Shown here: in pieces, positions 27,715-35,531 of the stretch
Layout: the number at the start of each line of letters is the position of its first letter
Position numbering within the stretch: position 1 is the stretch's first letter
Source: JADLHS01 sp039806955
GTDB taxonomy: Bacteria; Verrucomicrobiota; Verrucomicrobiia; Limisphaerales; JADLHS01
Length of the DNA: 64,000 bases
Direction of reading: 5' to 3'
NCBI GenBank assembly: GCA_039806955.1
Contig: JBDHQI010000021.1
Span: forward strand, 1 to 64,000
The notes under the pieces: model-generated
Database searches by the model: none
Told to the model about the DNA's origin: nothing
Seen by the model: only the letters and a program-made list of their open reading frames with translations
Position numbers and translations under genes: made by a program

Positions 27715-30231
27715 ATGAAAACTCCGGCGCGTTTCTTGTCTCTGGTCGGTCTGCTGGCGTGGGTGATTTGCTCACACGGAGCGGATGATTTGACCAAGAT
27801 CACCACCGTCGATTTGAACGGCCCCTGGCAGGTGGTTGAAGCGGGCGGCACCAACTGGTTGCCCGCCAAAGTACCGGGCTGCATTCACACCGATCTGCTC
27901 GCGGCCCAGCGCATCCCCGATCCGTTTTTCCGCGAGAACGAAAAATTGGTCCAATGGGTGGGGGAAACCAACTGGATCTATCGTCGCACATTTCTTGCGC
28001 CGCCGGAGTTGTTGCGGCACCGACGGATTCTGCTGCGGTGCGATGGTTTGGACACGCTGGCCACTGTGCGCTTGAATGGCAAGGAATTAGGCCGGACGGA
28101 CAACATGTTTCGCACCTGGGAATTTGACGTCAAAGAAGCGCTGGCCGCCGGCGTTAACATCATCGAGGTGGCGTTTGATTCGCCCCTGCCGGTCATGCGC
28201 GAACGCAACGCCGAACGGCCGATGTATGAATGGATCGGATCGCACGAACCGTCGGGTCGCGCCTGGGTGCGCAAGGAGCCGTGCAACTTTGGTTGGGATT
28301 GGGGTCCCGTGCTGATCACGTGCGGCATCTGGCGCGACATCCAACTGGTGGCGTTTGATGAGGCGCGCTTTACCGACATATCCATCCAGCAGGACCACGC
28401 CGTGAAGGATCAGGTCGCGCTGACGGTGCAGGTGGAAGCGGAAACGGTCAGTCAAGAACCGCTGACGGCGATCATTGCCGTGCAGTATGGCGACAAGACG
28501 CTGGATCGGACTTTTATTCCGCTGACGCAAGGCAAGGGTGCCGGCGCGCTGGTGATCAAACAGCCGCAACTTTGGTGGCCGGTCGGCTTGGGTGGCCAAC
28601 CGTTATATGACGTGCATGTGGGCTTGATGAATCTGGACACCGACCTGTTGGATTACACCGTCAAACGCATCGGCCTGCGCACTGTGAAATTATTGCCGCC
28701 GGATCGCAACCAATCACTGCGCCTGGCGGTGAACGGCGTGACCGTTTTTGCCAAGGGCGCGAATTGGATTCCCGCGGATCCGTTTCCCAATCGCGTCACC
28801 ACGGAACAATTGCAGCGCTACGTTAACGACGCGGTGGCGGCGAACATGAATCTGCTGCGTTTCTGGGGCGGCGGTTATTACGAGGAACCCGCGTTGTTCG
28901 AGGCGTGTGATGCCGCGGGCATTCTGGTCTGGCTGGATTTCAAATTCGCCTGCTCCAGTTACCCGGCCTTTGACCCCACGTTCATGGACAACGTGCGCCA
29001 GGAAGTGTGCGATAACGTCAAGCGCCTGCGCCATCATCCGAGTATCGCGGTCTGGTGCGGCAACAATGAAATCTCGCTCATGACCAAGGCGGAATGGTCC
29101 ACCAACAGCATGGGTAAGGCGGATTACGACAAGCTGTTCAGCGACCTGATCGGGGGCGAGGTCCGGCGCTTGGCGCCGCAGGCCGTTTATGTGCCCGGCA
29201 GCCCCGAGGTGGGCGACATCCATTCGTGGGGCGTCTGGCACGGAGATAAACCGTTTGAGAGTTTTCGCGAACTGAACGGGTTCATGAGCGAATTCGGCTT
29301 CCAATCCTTCCCCGAACCGTCCACGGTGGCGACCTACACCCTGCCGCAGGACCGCGCGTCATTGCTTACACCGGTGATGCAGTGGCATCAACGCTCCTCC
29401 GGCAACGGCAATCAAAAAATCCAGGACACCACGGCGCGTTACTTTCACGAACCGAAGGATTTTGAAAGCGCCTTGTGGTTGAGCCAGATTCTGCAGGGGT
29501 ACGGAATCAAAATGGGCGCCGAGTTCTGGCGTCAAAACCAGCCCGCCTCCATGGGTTGCGTGTTCTGGCAATACAATGATTGCTGGCCGGTTACCAGTTG
29601 GTCCGCAGTGGATTACTACGGCAACTGGAAGGCGCTGCAATACTTCGCGCGGCACTTTTACGCACCGGTGCTCGTATCTGGTTTGGAAAATCCCACCAAC
29701 AATTCCGTGGCCATTTACGCCACCAGCGATTTGCGGGAGGAAAAACCAGCCACCGTCAGTTGGGAAGTCACCACGGCTGACGGCACCTCATTGCAACGCG
29801 AGAACCGCCGGGTGACGCTCGGCGCACAAGCGAGTCAGTTGGTCACCAAACTTGACCTGCAAGCGCTGGCAAAAAAGCATGGCGCTGAAAATCTGATGGT
29901 TTGGTTGAAATTGGAGACACCCGGTCAACCAGCCTCAGAAAACCTGGTGACGCTGGCGCGGCCCAAGGAACTGCCGCTGGTGGACCCGTGGTTGCAAACG
30001 GACATCAAGGCTTCCGGCAAACAATTCGTGGTGCGCCTGGACGCGCGGCATCCCGCGTTGTGGACGTGGCTCGAGCTGAAAGGCAGCCGTGCGCGGTATT
30101 CGGACAATTTCGTACACGTGCGCGCGGGAGCGCCGGTGGAGATCGTGGTCACACCCGATCAGCCCATGACGCCGGAACAGTTCCGGGACGCCTTGTACGT
30201 TCACAACCTGTTTGACACGTACAACAACTGA
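27715..30231 (+). CDS. secreted GH2 beta-mannosidase
   Basis: 838 aa, ATG 27715, signal peptide MKTPARFLSLVGLLAWVICS followed by HGADD. GH2 organisation: a sugar-binding beta domain (about 30-200), an immunoglobulin-like domain, a catalytic TIM barrel and C-terminal beta domains. The acid/base Glu452 lies in WCGNNEIS and the nucleophile Glu526 in SEFGFQSFPE. FWGGGYYEEPALFEACDAAGILVW and GCVFWQYNDCWPVTSWS match family mannosidases. It removes terminal beta-mannose from mannan or glycans in the periplasm or outside. No transport genes adjoin it. Confidence 0.9.
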   Translation: MKTPARFLSLVGLLAWVICSHGADDLTKITTVDLNGPWQVVEAGGTNWLPAKVPGCIHTDLLAAQRIPDPFFRENEKLVQWVGETNWIYRRTFLAPPELLRHRRILLRCDGLDTLATVRLNGKELGRTDNMFRTWEFDVKEALAAGVNIIEVAFDSPLPVMRERNAERPMYEWIGSHEPSGRAWVRKEPCNFGWDWGPVLITCGIWRDIQLVAFDEARFTDISIQQDHAVKDQVALTVQVEAETVSQEPLTAIIAVQYGDKTLDRTFIPLTQGKGAGALVIKQPQLWWPVGLGGQPLYDVHVGLMNLDTDLLDYTVKRIGLRTVKLLPPDRNQSLRLAVNGVTVFAKGANWIPADPFPNRVTTEQLQRYVNDAVAANMNLLRFWGGGYYEEPALFEACDAAGILVWLDFKFACSSYPAFDPTFMDNVRQEVCDNVKRLRHHPSIAVWCGNNEISLMTKAEWSTNSMGKADYDKLFSDLIGGEVRRLAPQAVYVPGSPEVGDIHSWGVWHGDKPFESFRELNGFMSEFGFQSFPEPSTVATYTLPQDRASLLTPVMQWHQRSSGNGNQKIQDTTARYFHEPKDFESALWLSQILQGYGIKMGAEFWRQNQPASMGCVFWQYNDCWPVTSWSAVDYYGNWKALQYFARHFYAPVLVSGLENPTNNSVAIYATSDLREEKPATVSWEVTTADGTSLQRENRRVTLGAQASQLVTKLDLQALAKKHGAENLMVWLKLETPGQPASENLVTLARPKELPLVDPWLQTDIKASGKQFVVRLDARHPALWTWLELKGSRARYSDNFVHVRAGAPVEIVVTPDQPMTPEQFRDALYVHNLFDTYNN

Positions 30232-30270
30232 GTCGCGCGATCACCACGCGTGGCCGCTCCGGGCCGGCCA

Positions 30271-31872
30271 CTACTCGCGCGCCGTTTGCACGGGCAGGGC
30301 GGAAAGGGGCACGCCCGGATTGGTTTCGCCAAAATACTGGGACGACCATGCGTTGCTGAACAGGACGACGGGGTTCTGCCCCATGTCGTAGGCGATCCGT
30401 GCGCCGGTCGGCAGCACCAGGGCATCCAGAGCAGTCTCGCTGATCGCGGGCGGCAACCAACGCACCACGGTCCAGGGGGCGGGCTCCACGCGCGACGCCG
30501 CACCGTACTCGCTCTCGAGCCGGTACTGCACCACCTCGAATTGCAGCGGGCCGACGGCGGCAAGCAGCGGGGTTTTCACCGGAGCATGGCGCAGCGACAA
30601 CACCTGAATCACGCCCTCTTGCAGCAGCTGATCGAGGCCCTGCCGGAATTGTTTGAACTTGGCCGTGTTCGGATTGTGCAGGTAGCTGAACGCCTCCGGA
30701 GTGAAGCGCGGAATTTCCTTATAGACGATGGTCGGATCCGTCGTGAGGGTGTCGCCGATGCCGAAAGCGTCGTGGCCGACCAGACCAATGATGTCGCCGG
30801 GATACGCTTCGTTAAGCGTTTCGCGGTCGTTGCCAAACACCTTGTGCGAACTGGAGAGCCGCACCTTCTTTTCACTCCGCGAATGATACACGGTCATATC
30901 GCGCTCGAACCGACCCGAACACACGCGGATGAAAGCGATGCGGTCGCGGTGCTTTGGGTCCATGTTCGCCTGAATCTTGAAGATGAAACCAGAGAACGCC
31001 GGATGATCCGGGACGATTTTGACGCCTGCCATCACGCGCGGCTGGGGCGGCGGCGAATGTTTCAAAAATCCATCCAGCAACAGTTGCACGCCGAAATTAT
31101 TGCTCGCGCTGCCGAAGAACACCGGTGTCCGTTGCCCCGCCAGCACCGCGGTTTGATCCCACATTTCGCCCGCCAGTTCCAGCATCTCCAATTCCTCCAC
31201 CGTGCGCGCGCGTGTGGCCGGATCGAGCCGTTCCTGAATCAGCGGATCCTCCAGGCCGCCAATTTCCACCGGGGCGCGAAATTGGCCGCCGACCGTGCGC
31301 TCGAACAAGTGCATGAGTTTCGTCTGCCGATCATAAACGCCCTGAAACTCGAACCCGCTGCCGATGGGCCAGTTCACCGGAAACGCCCCGATGCCCAGCA
31401 CCCGCTCCAGCTCGTCCAGCAACTCGAGCGGATTTTTCATGGGGCGATCACATTTGTTCATGAATGTGAAAATCGGCACCCCGCGCTGCCGGCAGACCTC
31501 GAATAATTTGCGCGTCTGCGGCTCGATGCCCTTCGCGGAATCAATCACCATTACCACCGCATCCACGGCGGTGAGCACGCGGTATGTGTCCTCGGAGAAA
31601 TCCTTGTGGCCGGGCGTGTCGAGCAGGTTGATGCGGTAGCCGTCGTAATCGAATTGCAGCACCGTCGAGCTGATCGAGATGCCGCGCTTCTTCTCGAGCT
31701 CCATCCAGTCCGACGTGGTGGCGCGTTGATTCTTCCGCGCGGTCACCGAGCCGGCGAGTTGGACGGCGCCGCCATACAGCAGCAGCTTCTCCGTCAACGT
31801 GGTTTTCCCCGCGTCCGGATGCGAGATGATGGCGAACGTGCGCCGCTTCGCTATTTCTTTGGCAATGCTCAC
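30271..31872 (-). CDS. prfC: peptide chain release factor 3
   Basis: 533 aa from GTG 31872, the normal length; the open frame upstream is ignored because the copy at 37.8-38.1 kb shares homology only up to this GTG. G1 SHPDAGKTT (17-25), G3 DTPGHKDF (85-92) and G4 NKCD are intact. The GTPase recycles RF1 and RF2 from the ribosome after termination. The first about 107 codons exist a second time, 6.2 kb upstream in the same orientation, so this 5' end may have been supplied by the island that follows. Confidence 0.93.
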   Translation of the reverse strand: MSIAKEIAKRRTFAIISHPDAGKTTLTEKLLLYGGAVQLAGSVTARKNQRATTSDWMELEKKRGISISSTVLQFDYDGYRINLLDTPGHKDFSEDTYRVLTAVDAVVMVIDSAKGIEPQTRKLFEVCRQRGVPIFTFMNKCDRPMKNPLELLDELERVLGIGAFPVNWPIGSGFEFQGVYDRQTKLMHLFERTVGGQFRAPVEIGGLEDPLIQERLDPATRARTVEELEMLELAGEMWDQTAVLAGQRTPVFFGSASNNFGVQLLLDGFLKHSPPPQPRVMAGVKIVPDHPAFSGFIFKIQANMDPKHRDRIAFIRVCSGRFERDMTVYHSRSEKKVRLSSSHKVFGNDRETLNEAYPGDIIGLVGHDAFGIGDTLTTDPTIVYKEIPRFTPEAFSYLHNPNTAKFKQFRQGLDQLLQEGVIQVLSLRHAPVKTPLLAAVGPLQFEVVQYRLESEYGAASRVEPAPWTVVRWLPPAISETALDALVLPTGARIAYDMGQNPVVLFSNAWSSQYFGETNPGVPLSALPVQTARE

Positions 31873-32105
31873 AATCGAGTCGCGGAGGGTAGCAGAGCTT
31901 GGCGGATGGACAAGTTCTCGGAAAAATGAGTGAAACGAACTTCGTGATTGTTTGTCGAATTGGCCGTTGACAGGCGTTCTTTTTTTGCTAATGTCACCGC
32001 AAGTCAAGCCACAATAGCAAAACCGGTTTGGCGTTTCTTGTCTGCTAACGTGCGGGGCTGACAGGAAACTTTTGCATCCTCGTACTATCAGAAAGTTAAA
32101 AACGC
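31873..32105. other. non-coding junction between prfC and the island
   Basis: About 230 bp with no gene seen. It should hold the present prfC promoter on the minus strand and a promoter for the Cys-rich peptide on the plus strand. It differs in sequence from the DNA upstream of the displaced prfC copy (after 38104), as expected if the two 5' ends have different origins. Confidence 0.5.
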
Positions 32106-32345
32106 ATGAAAATAATCAAAATGGGTTCGATGGTATGCGGTTTGTTGTTGATGTCGTATTCCGTGATCAATGTGCTTGCAGGTCCGTGTGACAAAAATGA
32201 CGGTACACGATATTATTGTCCGACTGGCTACGCTTGTCAGGAGCTTTGGAGCAACAAACAGGCAAATTGTATAGATAAAGACTACGCCTGCTGTTCCAGT
32301 ACTTTGAATCCCCATTCCGAACCACCGAGCAATAGTCCGTACTGA
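32106..32345 (+). CDS. small secreted Cys-rich peptide
   Basis: 79 aa, ATG 32106. It has an N-terminal signal peptide (about 1-25, ending VLAG) and a mature part of about 53 residues with six Cys: PCDKNDGTRYYCPTGYACQE, then NCIDKDYACCSS. The spacing, with a terminal CC pair, looks like a small disulfide-knotted domain. The tail is Pro/Ser-rich. No family is recognised. A GC-rich hairpin follows the stop. The gene starts the AT-richer part of the prfC-flanked island. Confidence 0.6.
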   Translation: MKIIKMGSMVCGLLLMSYSVINVLAGPCDKNDGTRYYCPTGYACQELWSNKQANCIDKDYACCSSTLNPHSEPPSNSPY

Positions 32346-32352
32346 TTGAGAA

Positions 32353-32380
32353 GCCGCCGGTGGGCACTTCTGCCGGCGGC
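32353..32380 (+). terminator. hairpin between the Cys-rich peptide and the next gene
   Basis: Perfect 8-bp stem GCCGCCGG / CCGGCGGC with a 12-nt loop, 8 bp after the peptide stop and 11 bp before the next ATG. There is no clear T-run, so it may attenuate or protect the mRNA rather than terminate. Confidence 0.45.
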
Positions 32381-32391
32381 ATTCGTTGATC

Positions 32392-33318
32392 ATGAAAAAA
32401 TCCACAATACTCTTTTTTATTGCGTTTCCACTTTTGCTAGTGGTTTTTGCCGTCATACGGAGGGGCGAAAACCGAGACGACCATGTAATGTCTAGGGAAA
32501 AGCAGGATTATTATGCGCAAAGACTGCTGGAAGAATGGAACAGCTACTCATATCTTGCGATTGGCTCCCCGAGTTTTAACAAAGAGTTGTCAAGATTTGT
32601 CAAAAATGGAGTCGGTGTTCAAAGACTTTCAGAGAACCAATTGACCGAATTACAAGGTGCCTTTTCAGGTTACTTCTTGGGTTACTCGGGTGGGTCACTA
32701 GAAGATTATATGCAGTTTAGATTGCCGCATGATGTCCCTTTTGAATGGAAGACCAATAGCTACGGAGATATTGATAGGTTTCTGACAAATGGCCCGTTTT
32801 TCGCGTCTCAAGAGATGCAGGATCGTTGGGAGGCAGGATATGATAGCAAGGCGAAAAATTATGAATCACAGAGTAAATCAAATATTTTCGTCTTCTATTT
32901 AGATTTTTACTCGGGTGGGAACTACTTTCGAGACTATTGGCGTTCCGTTTGCCTCGAAAAATCGGTCTTAATCGTTACCAACTATTCTGGTTTTCCGAAA
33001 CCCCTCTGGGAACAATCCTTTTTCCCTTTTCAAAAATATAAAGGCTTTTCAGCGGATGCGACCTTCCCCAATCTTGGCTACGCAAGCCAAAAGCGAAATT
33101 CCTATTTTCGCTTTGTTGACTCTATCGAGTCGAGTCAATCTGCGGGTGAAACAGTCATTGTTGCTGACTGCTTCGCGTTCATTCGAACTTCGGATGAGCG
33201 GAATATTGTGCCTGTTCTAGTTCGGTTTTTTTGGTCAGAGAAGAACAAAAAATGGCTGCCTGATGATTTGGTGCTCGGCAATTTGCGGTACATGCACAGT
33301 CGTTTTCCAATTTTTTGA
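32392..33318 (+). CDS. membrane-anchored or exported hypothetical protein
   Basis: 308 aa from ATG 32392. One hydrophobic segment at residues 5-22 (FFIAFPLLLVVFAVI) acts as a signal anchor, followed by a charged, aromatic-rich domain of about 280 residues. No motif or family is recognised. Base composition is clearly AT-richer than in the flanking housekeeping genes, which suggests foreign origin. It lies between the Cys-rich peptide and the MauE/DoxX-like gene. Confidence 0.65.
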   Translation: MKKSTILFFIAFPLLLVVFAVIRRGENRDDHVMSREKQDYYAQRLLEEWNSYSYLAIGSPSFNKELSRFVKNGVGVQRLSENQLTELQGAFSGYFLGYSGGSLEDYMQFRLPHDVPFEWKTNSYGDIDRFLTNGPFFASQEMQDRWEAGYDSKAKNYESQSKSNIFVFYLDFYSGGNYFRDYWRSVCLEKSVLIVTNYSGFPKPLWEQSFFPFQKYKGFSADATFPNLGYASQKRNSYFRFVDSIESSQSAGETVIVADCFAFIRTSDERNIVPVLVRFFWSEKNKKWLPDDLVLGNLRYMHSRFPIF

Positions 33319-33403
33319 ACCTGTCTACTGCAGTTGATCTGATCAACTTTCCACTTATTATTTTTTGATTTTGATTGAGTCGTTATCAACGCAAGGAGCG
33401 CAG

Positions 33404-33871
33404 TTGCGTGAAAAGCGAGCGTGTGCTTCGCTAGCCACTTGGTTTGTCGTTACAGCAAGCTTAACTTTGGCAGTGACTGGAGTTGCAAAGATCTGGAGTT
33501 CGTTCGGGAGTGCTAAGATACTCTCGCAGGTTGATCCTATTGTTGGTATCAAGTTCGGAAAGTTGATGCTGATGGTCGGGTTGATTGAGATCGCAATTGC
33601 ACTGATTTGCTTTTTAAGGAAACGGCAAACTCTCGCACTTGGGCTGGTGGCGTGGACGAGTACCAACTTCGTGGTTTATCGTGTTTGCTTGTGGTGGATA
33701 GGGTGGGAAAAACCATGCAGTTGTCTCGGCAGCCTAACAGACGCGCTACACATCTCACCTCAAGTCGCAGACACCGCGATGAAAGTGGTGCTGGCTTTGT
33801 TCAGCGGCAGTTACGGGTTGTTAATCTGGTCGCGGTGGCGGGAATCTCGGGAAGTCACAGGAGTCGGGTAA
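33404..33871 (+). CDS. MauE/DoxX-like membrane protein
   Basis: About 155 aa from TTG 33404, chosen because AAGGAG lies 5 nt upstream. Four hydrophobic helices are visible, with GVAKIWSSFGSA after the first and PCSCLGSLTDAL between the third and fourth. The CxCLG motif and helix order resemble MauE/DoxX-type redox-linked membrane proteins. In methylamine dehydrogenase loci MauE supports disulfide formation. Near a Cys-rich secreted peptide it could serve oxidative folding. That link is an inference. Confidence 0.65.
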   Translation: MREKRACASLATWFVVTASLTLAVTGVAKIWSSFGSAKILSQVDPIVGIKFGKLMLMVGLIEIAIALICFLRKRQTLALGLVAWTSTNFVVYRVCLWWIGWEKPCSCLGSLTDALHISPQVADTAMKVVLALFSGSYGLLIWSRWRESREVTGVG

Positions 33872-33981
33872 GCGATCGAGACAACATTCACTGTTCGGGG
33901 TAAACGGGTAAACGTCTTCACTTCGGGAATGTTATATTAGAGTCATGAGGATGATGTGTTAGGATTCGCTTAAAAAACCGT

Positions 33982-34707
33982 GTGACGCAGACAGCGACAA
34001 AAACGCCCAAGCAAAGACCGAAAGTTTCCATAGCGCGAAAATGTCTGCGCTGCGGAATACTCGTGCTGGCATTCCCGATTCTTCAGGTCATAGGCGTAGC
34101 GTTTCTAAATCCTTTCACGACCACCTCGCAGGTGTTGAGGCGGGTGACTGGTCTAGGCGACGAGACGAAAACAAACCAGTTCCACTGGGCAAACTTTGAT
34201 CGCACCAGTTCGAATTATGTGATTTGCGCTTGGGCAAATGAAGACAGGCATTTCTTCGAGCATTGGGGGTTTGACTGGGAAGAAATCCAAGCTGCATGGC
34301 AAGAGTCCAAGGAAACCGGCAACCCTGCGCGTGGTGCGTCCACGATTACGCAACAGTGCGCGCGTTCGCTGTTTCTCTGGCAGGGGCGTTCGTGGATTCG
34401 CAAAGGGCTGGAGGCATATTACACCCTCTGGATGGAATTGATTCTGTCCAAGCGGCGGATTCTGGAGTTGTATGTGAACGTGGTCGAGTTTGGGGATGGC
34501 ATTTACGGGATTGAAGCCGCCGCGCAGCATTACTACGGTGTCCCAGCCAGTCAGTTGACACGCGAGCAGGCGGCCATGTTGGTGGCCATCATGCCCAGCC
34601 CGAAGAAGTGGGATCCATTAAATCCCAATGAGCGTGTGTTGAAGCGGCAGAAAAGAATTCTTGAAAACGCGGCGAACTACACGCTGCCGGAAGGTTTGAT
34701 GAAATGA
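33982..34707 (+). CDS. mtgA: monofunctional peptidoglycan glycosyltransferase
   Basis: 241 aa from GTG 33982. One N-terminal membrane anchor (ILVLAFPILQVIGVAFL, about 27-45) and a GT51 domain: ANEDRHFFEHWGFDW holds the catalytic Glu, RGASTITQQCARSLFLW matches the GxSTITQQ motif, then RKGLEAYYTLWMELILSKRRILELYVNVVEFG and GIEAAAQHYYG. It polymerises lipid II into glycan strands in the periplasm. Its stop overlaps the ATG of the pseudopilin gene (ATGA...). Confidence 0.87.
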   Translation: MTQTATKTPKQRPKVSIARKCLRCGILVLAFPILQVIGVAFLNPFTTTSQVLRRVTGLGDETKTNQFHWANFDRTSSNYVICAWANEDRHFFEHWGFDWEEIQAAWQESKETGNPARGASTITQQCARSLFLWQGRSWIRKGLEAYYTLWMELILSKRRILELYVNVVEFGDGIYGIEAAAQHYYGVPASQLTREQAAMLVAIMPSPKKWDPLNPNERVLKRQKRILENAANYTLPEGLMK

Positions 34708-35531
34708 AGCGCCGTCACCCCAATCCGAGCGAGGGCAACGCCGGGTTCACGTTGATTGAACTGCTGGTGACGATTGCGGTGATTGCCATCCTGGCCGCGC
34801 TGTTGTTGCCAGCGTTGGGGCGGGCCAAGGGCCGGGCGTTGAACGCAGTTTGCATCGGCAACTTCAAACAATTGACCGCTTGCTGGCGGATGTATGCGGA
34901 TGATAACGGTGGAAAACTCGTTCCGGTGAATTTCAAGGCGATCCCCCAGCCCGGACAATCCATCATCAACACCAACGCCTGGGTGCGCGGGAGCATGAAT
35001 GATGATGCGGGGGAATATCCGCCCCTCGAACCCGGGGTGTTGGATTCCACCAACGCCAACGGCATCAAATGGGGGAGTCTCTACCCGTACAGCGGCGCCG
35101 TGGGCATCTATCGCTGTCCCCAGGACAAAATCACGGTGGCCGGGGTGCTGCGGGTGCGCAGTTATTCGATCAACGGTTGGATGGGCGGCACGACGGTTCA
35201 CGGACAACACCAGTTCCGGGTTTTCAGACGCGAGAGCGAGATCGTCAAACCACCCCCGGCGCAAGCGTGGGTGTTCCTGGACGAACACGAGCGCAGCATC
35301 AACGACGGCTGGTTTGCAGTGGACATGGTGGGAAACCTGGGCCTGCTGGATGCGCCCGCGACCCGCCACGGCGGCAGTTACGCTTTGTCCTTCGCGGACG
35401 GGCACGTGGAAACGTGGAAGCTCCTCGATCACCGCACCCGAAATTGGAAGTCGCTGCCAATCCCGAATACACCGCTGAATCCCGACTGGCAAAAGTTGCG
35501 TGACGCGACGACGAGTTTGCTGTCGGAGTAG
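34704..35531 (+). CDS. type II secretion/pilin-like protein with prepilin N-terminal methylation site
   Basis: 275 aa, ATG 34704. The prepilin peptidase motif G|FTLIELLV lies at about residues 14-22, followed by a hydrophobic helix. Near the C-terminus HGGSYALSFADGHVETWK matches the H-X9-DG motif of the large PVC family of pseudopilins. Such proteins are processed by a type IV prepilin peptidase and sit in the envelope; most have no known role. It overlaps mtgA by 4 bp, so the two are co-translated. Confidence 0.88.
   Translation: MKRRHPNPSEGNAGFTLIELLVTIAVIAILAALLLPALGRAKGRALNAVCIGNFKQLTACWRMYADDNGGKLVPVNFKAIPQPGQSIINTNAWVRGSMNDDAGEYPPLEPGVLDSTNANGIKWGSLYPYSGAVGIYRCPQDKITVAGVLRVRSYSINGWMGGTTVHGQHQFRVFRRESEIVKPPPAQAWVFLDEHERSINDGWFAVDMVGNLGLLDAPATRHGGSYALSFADGHVETWKLLDHRTRNWKSLPIPNTPLNPDWQKLRDATTSLLSE

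Noticed and set aside
30250..31506. A 418-codon plus-strand open frame opposite prfC
   Set aside because: It is the antisense of a certain prfC gene and shows no domain.
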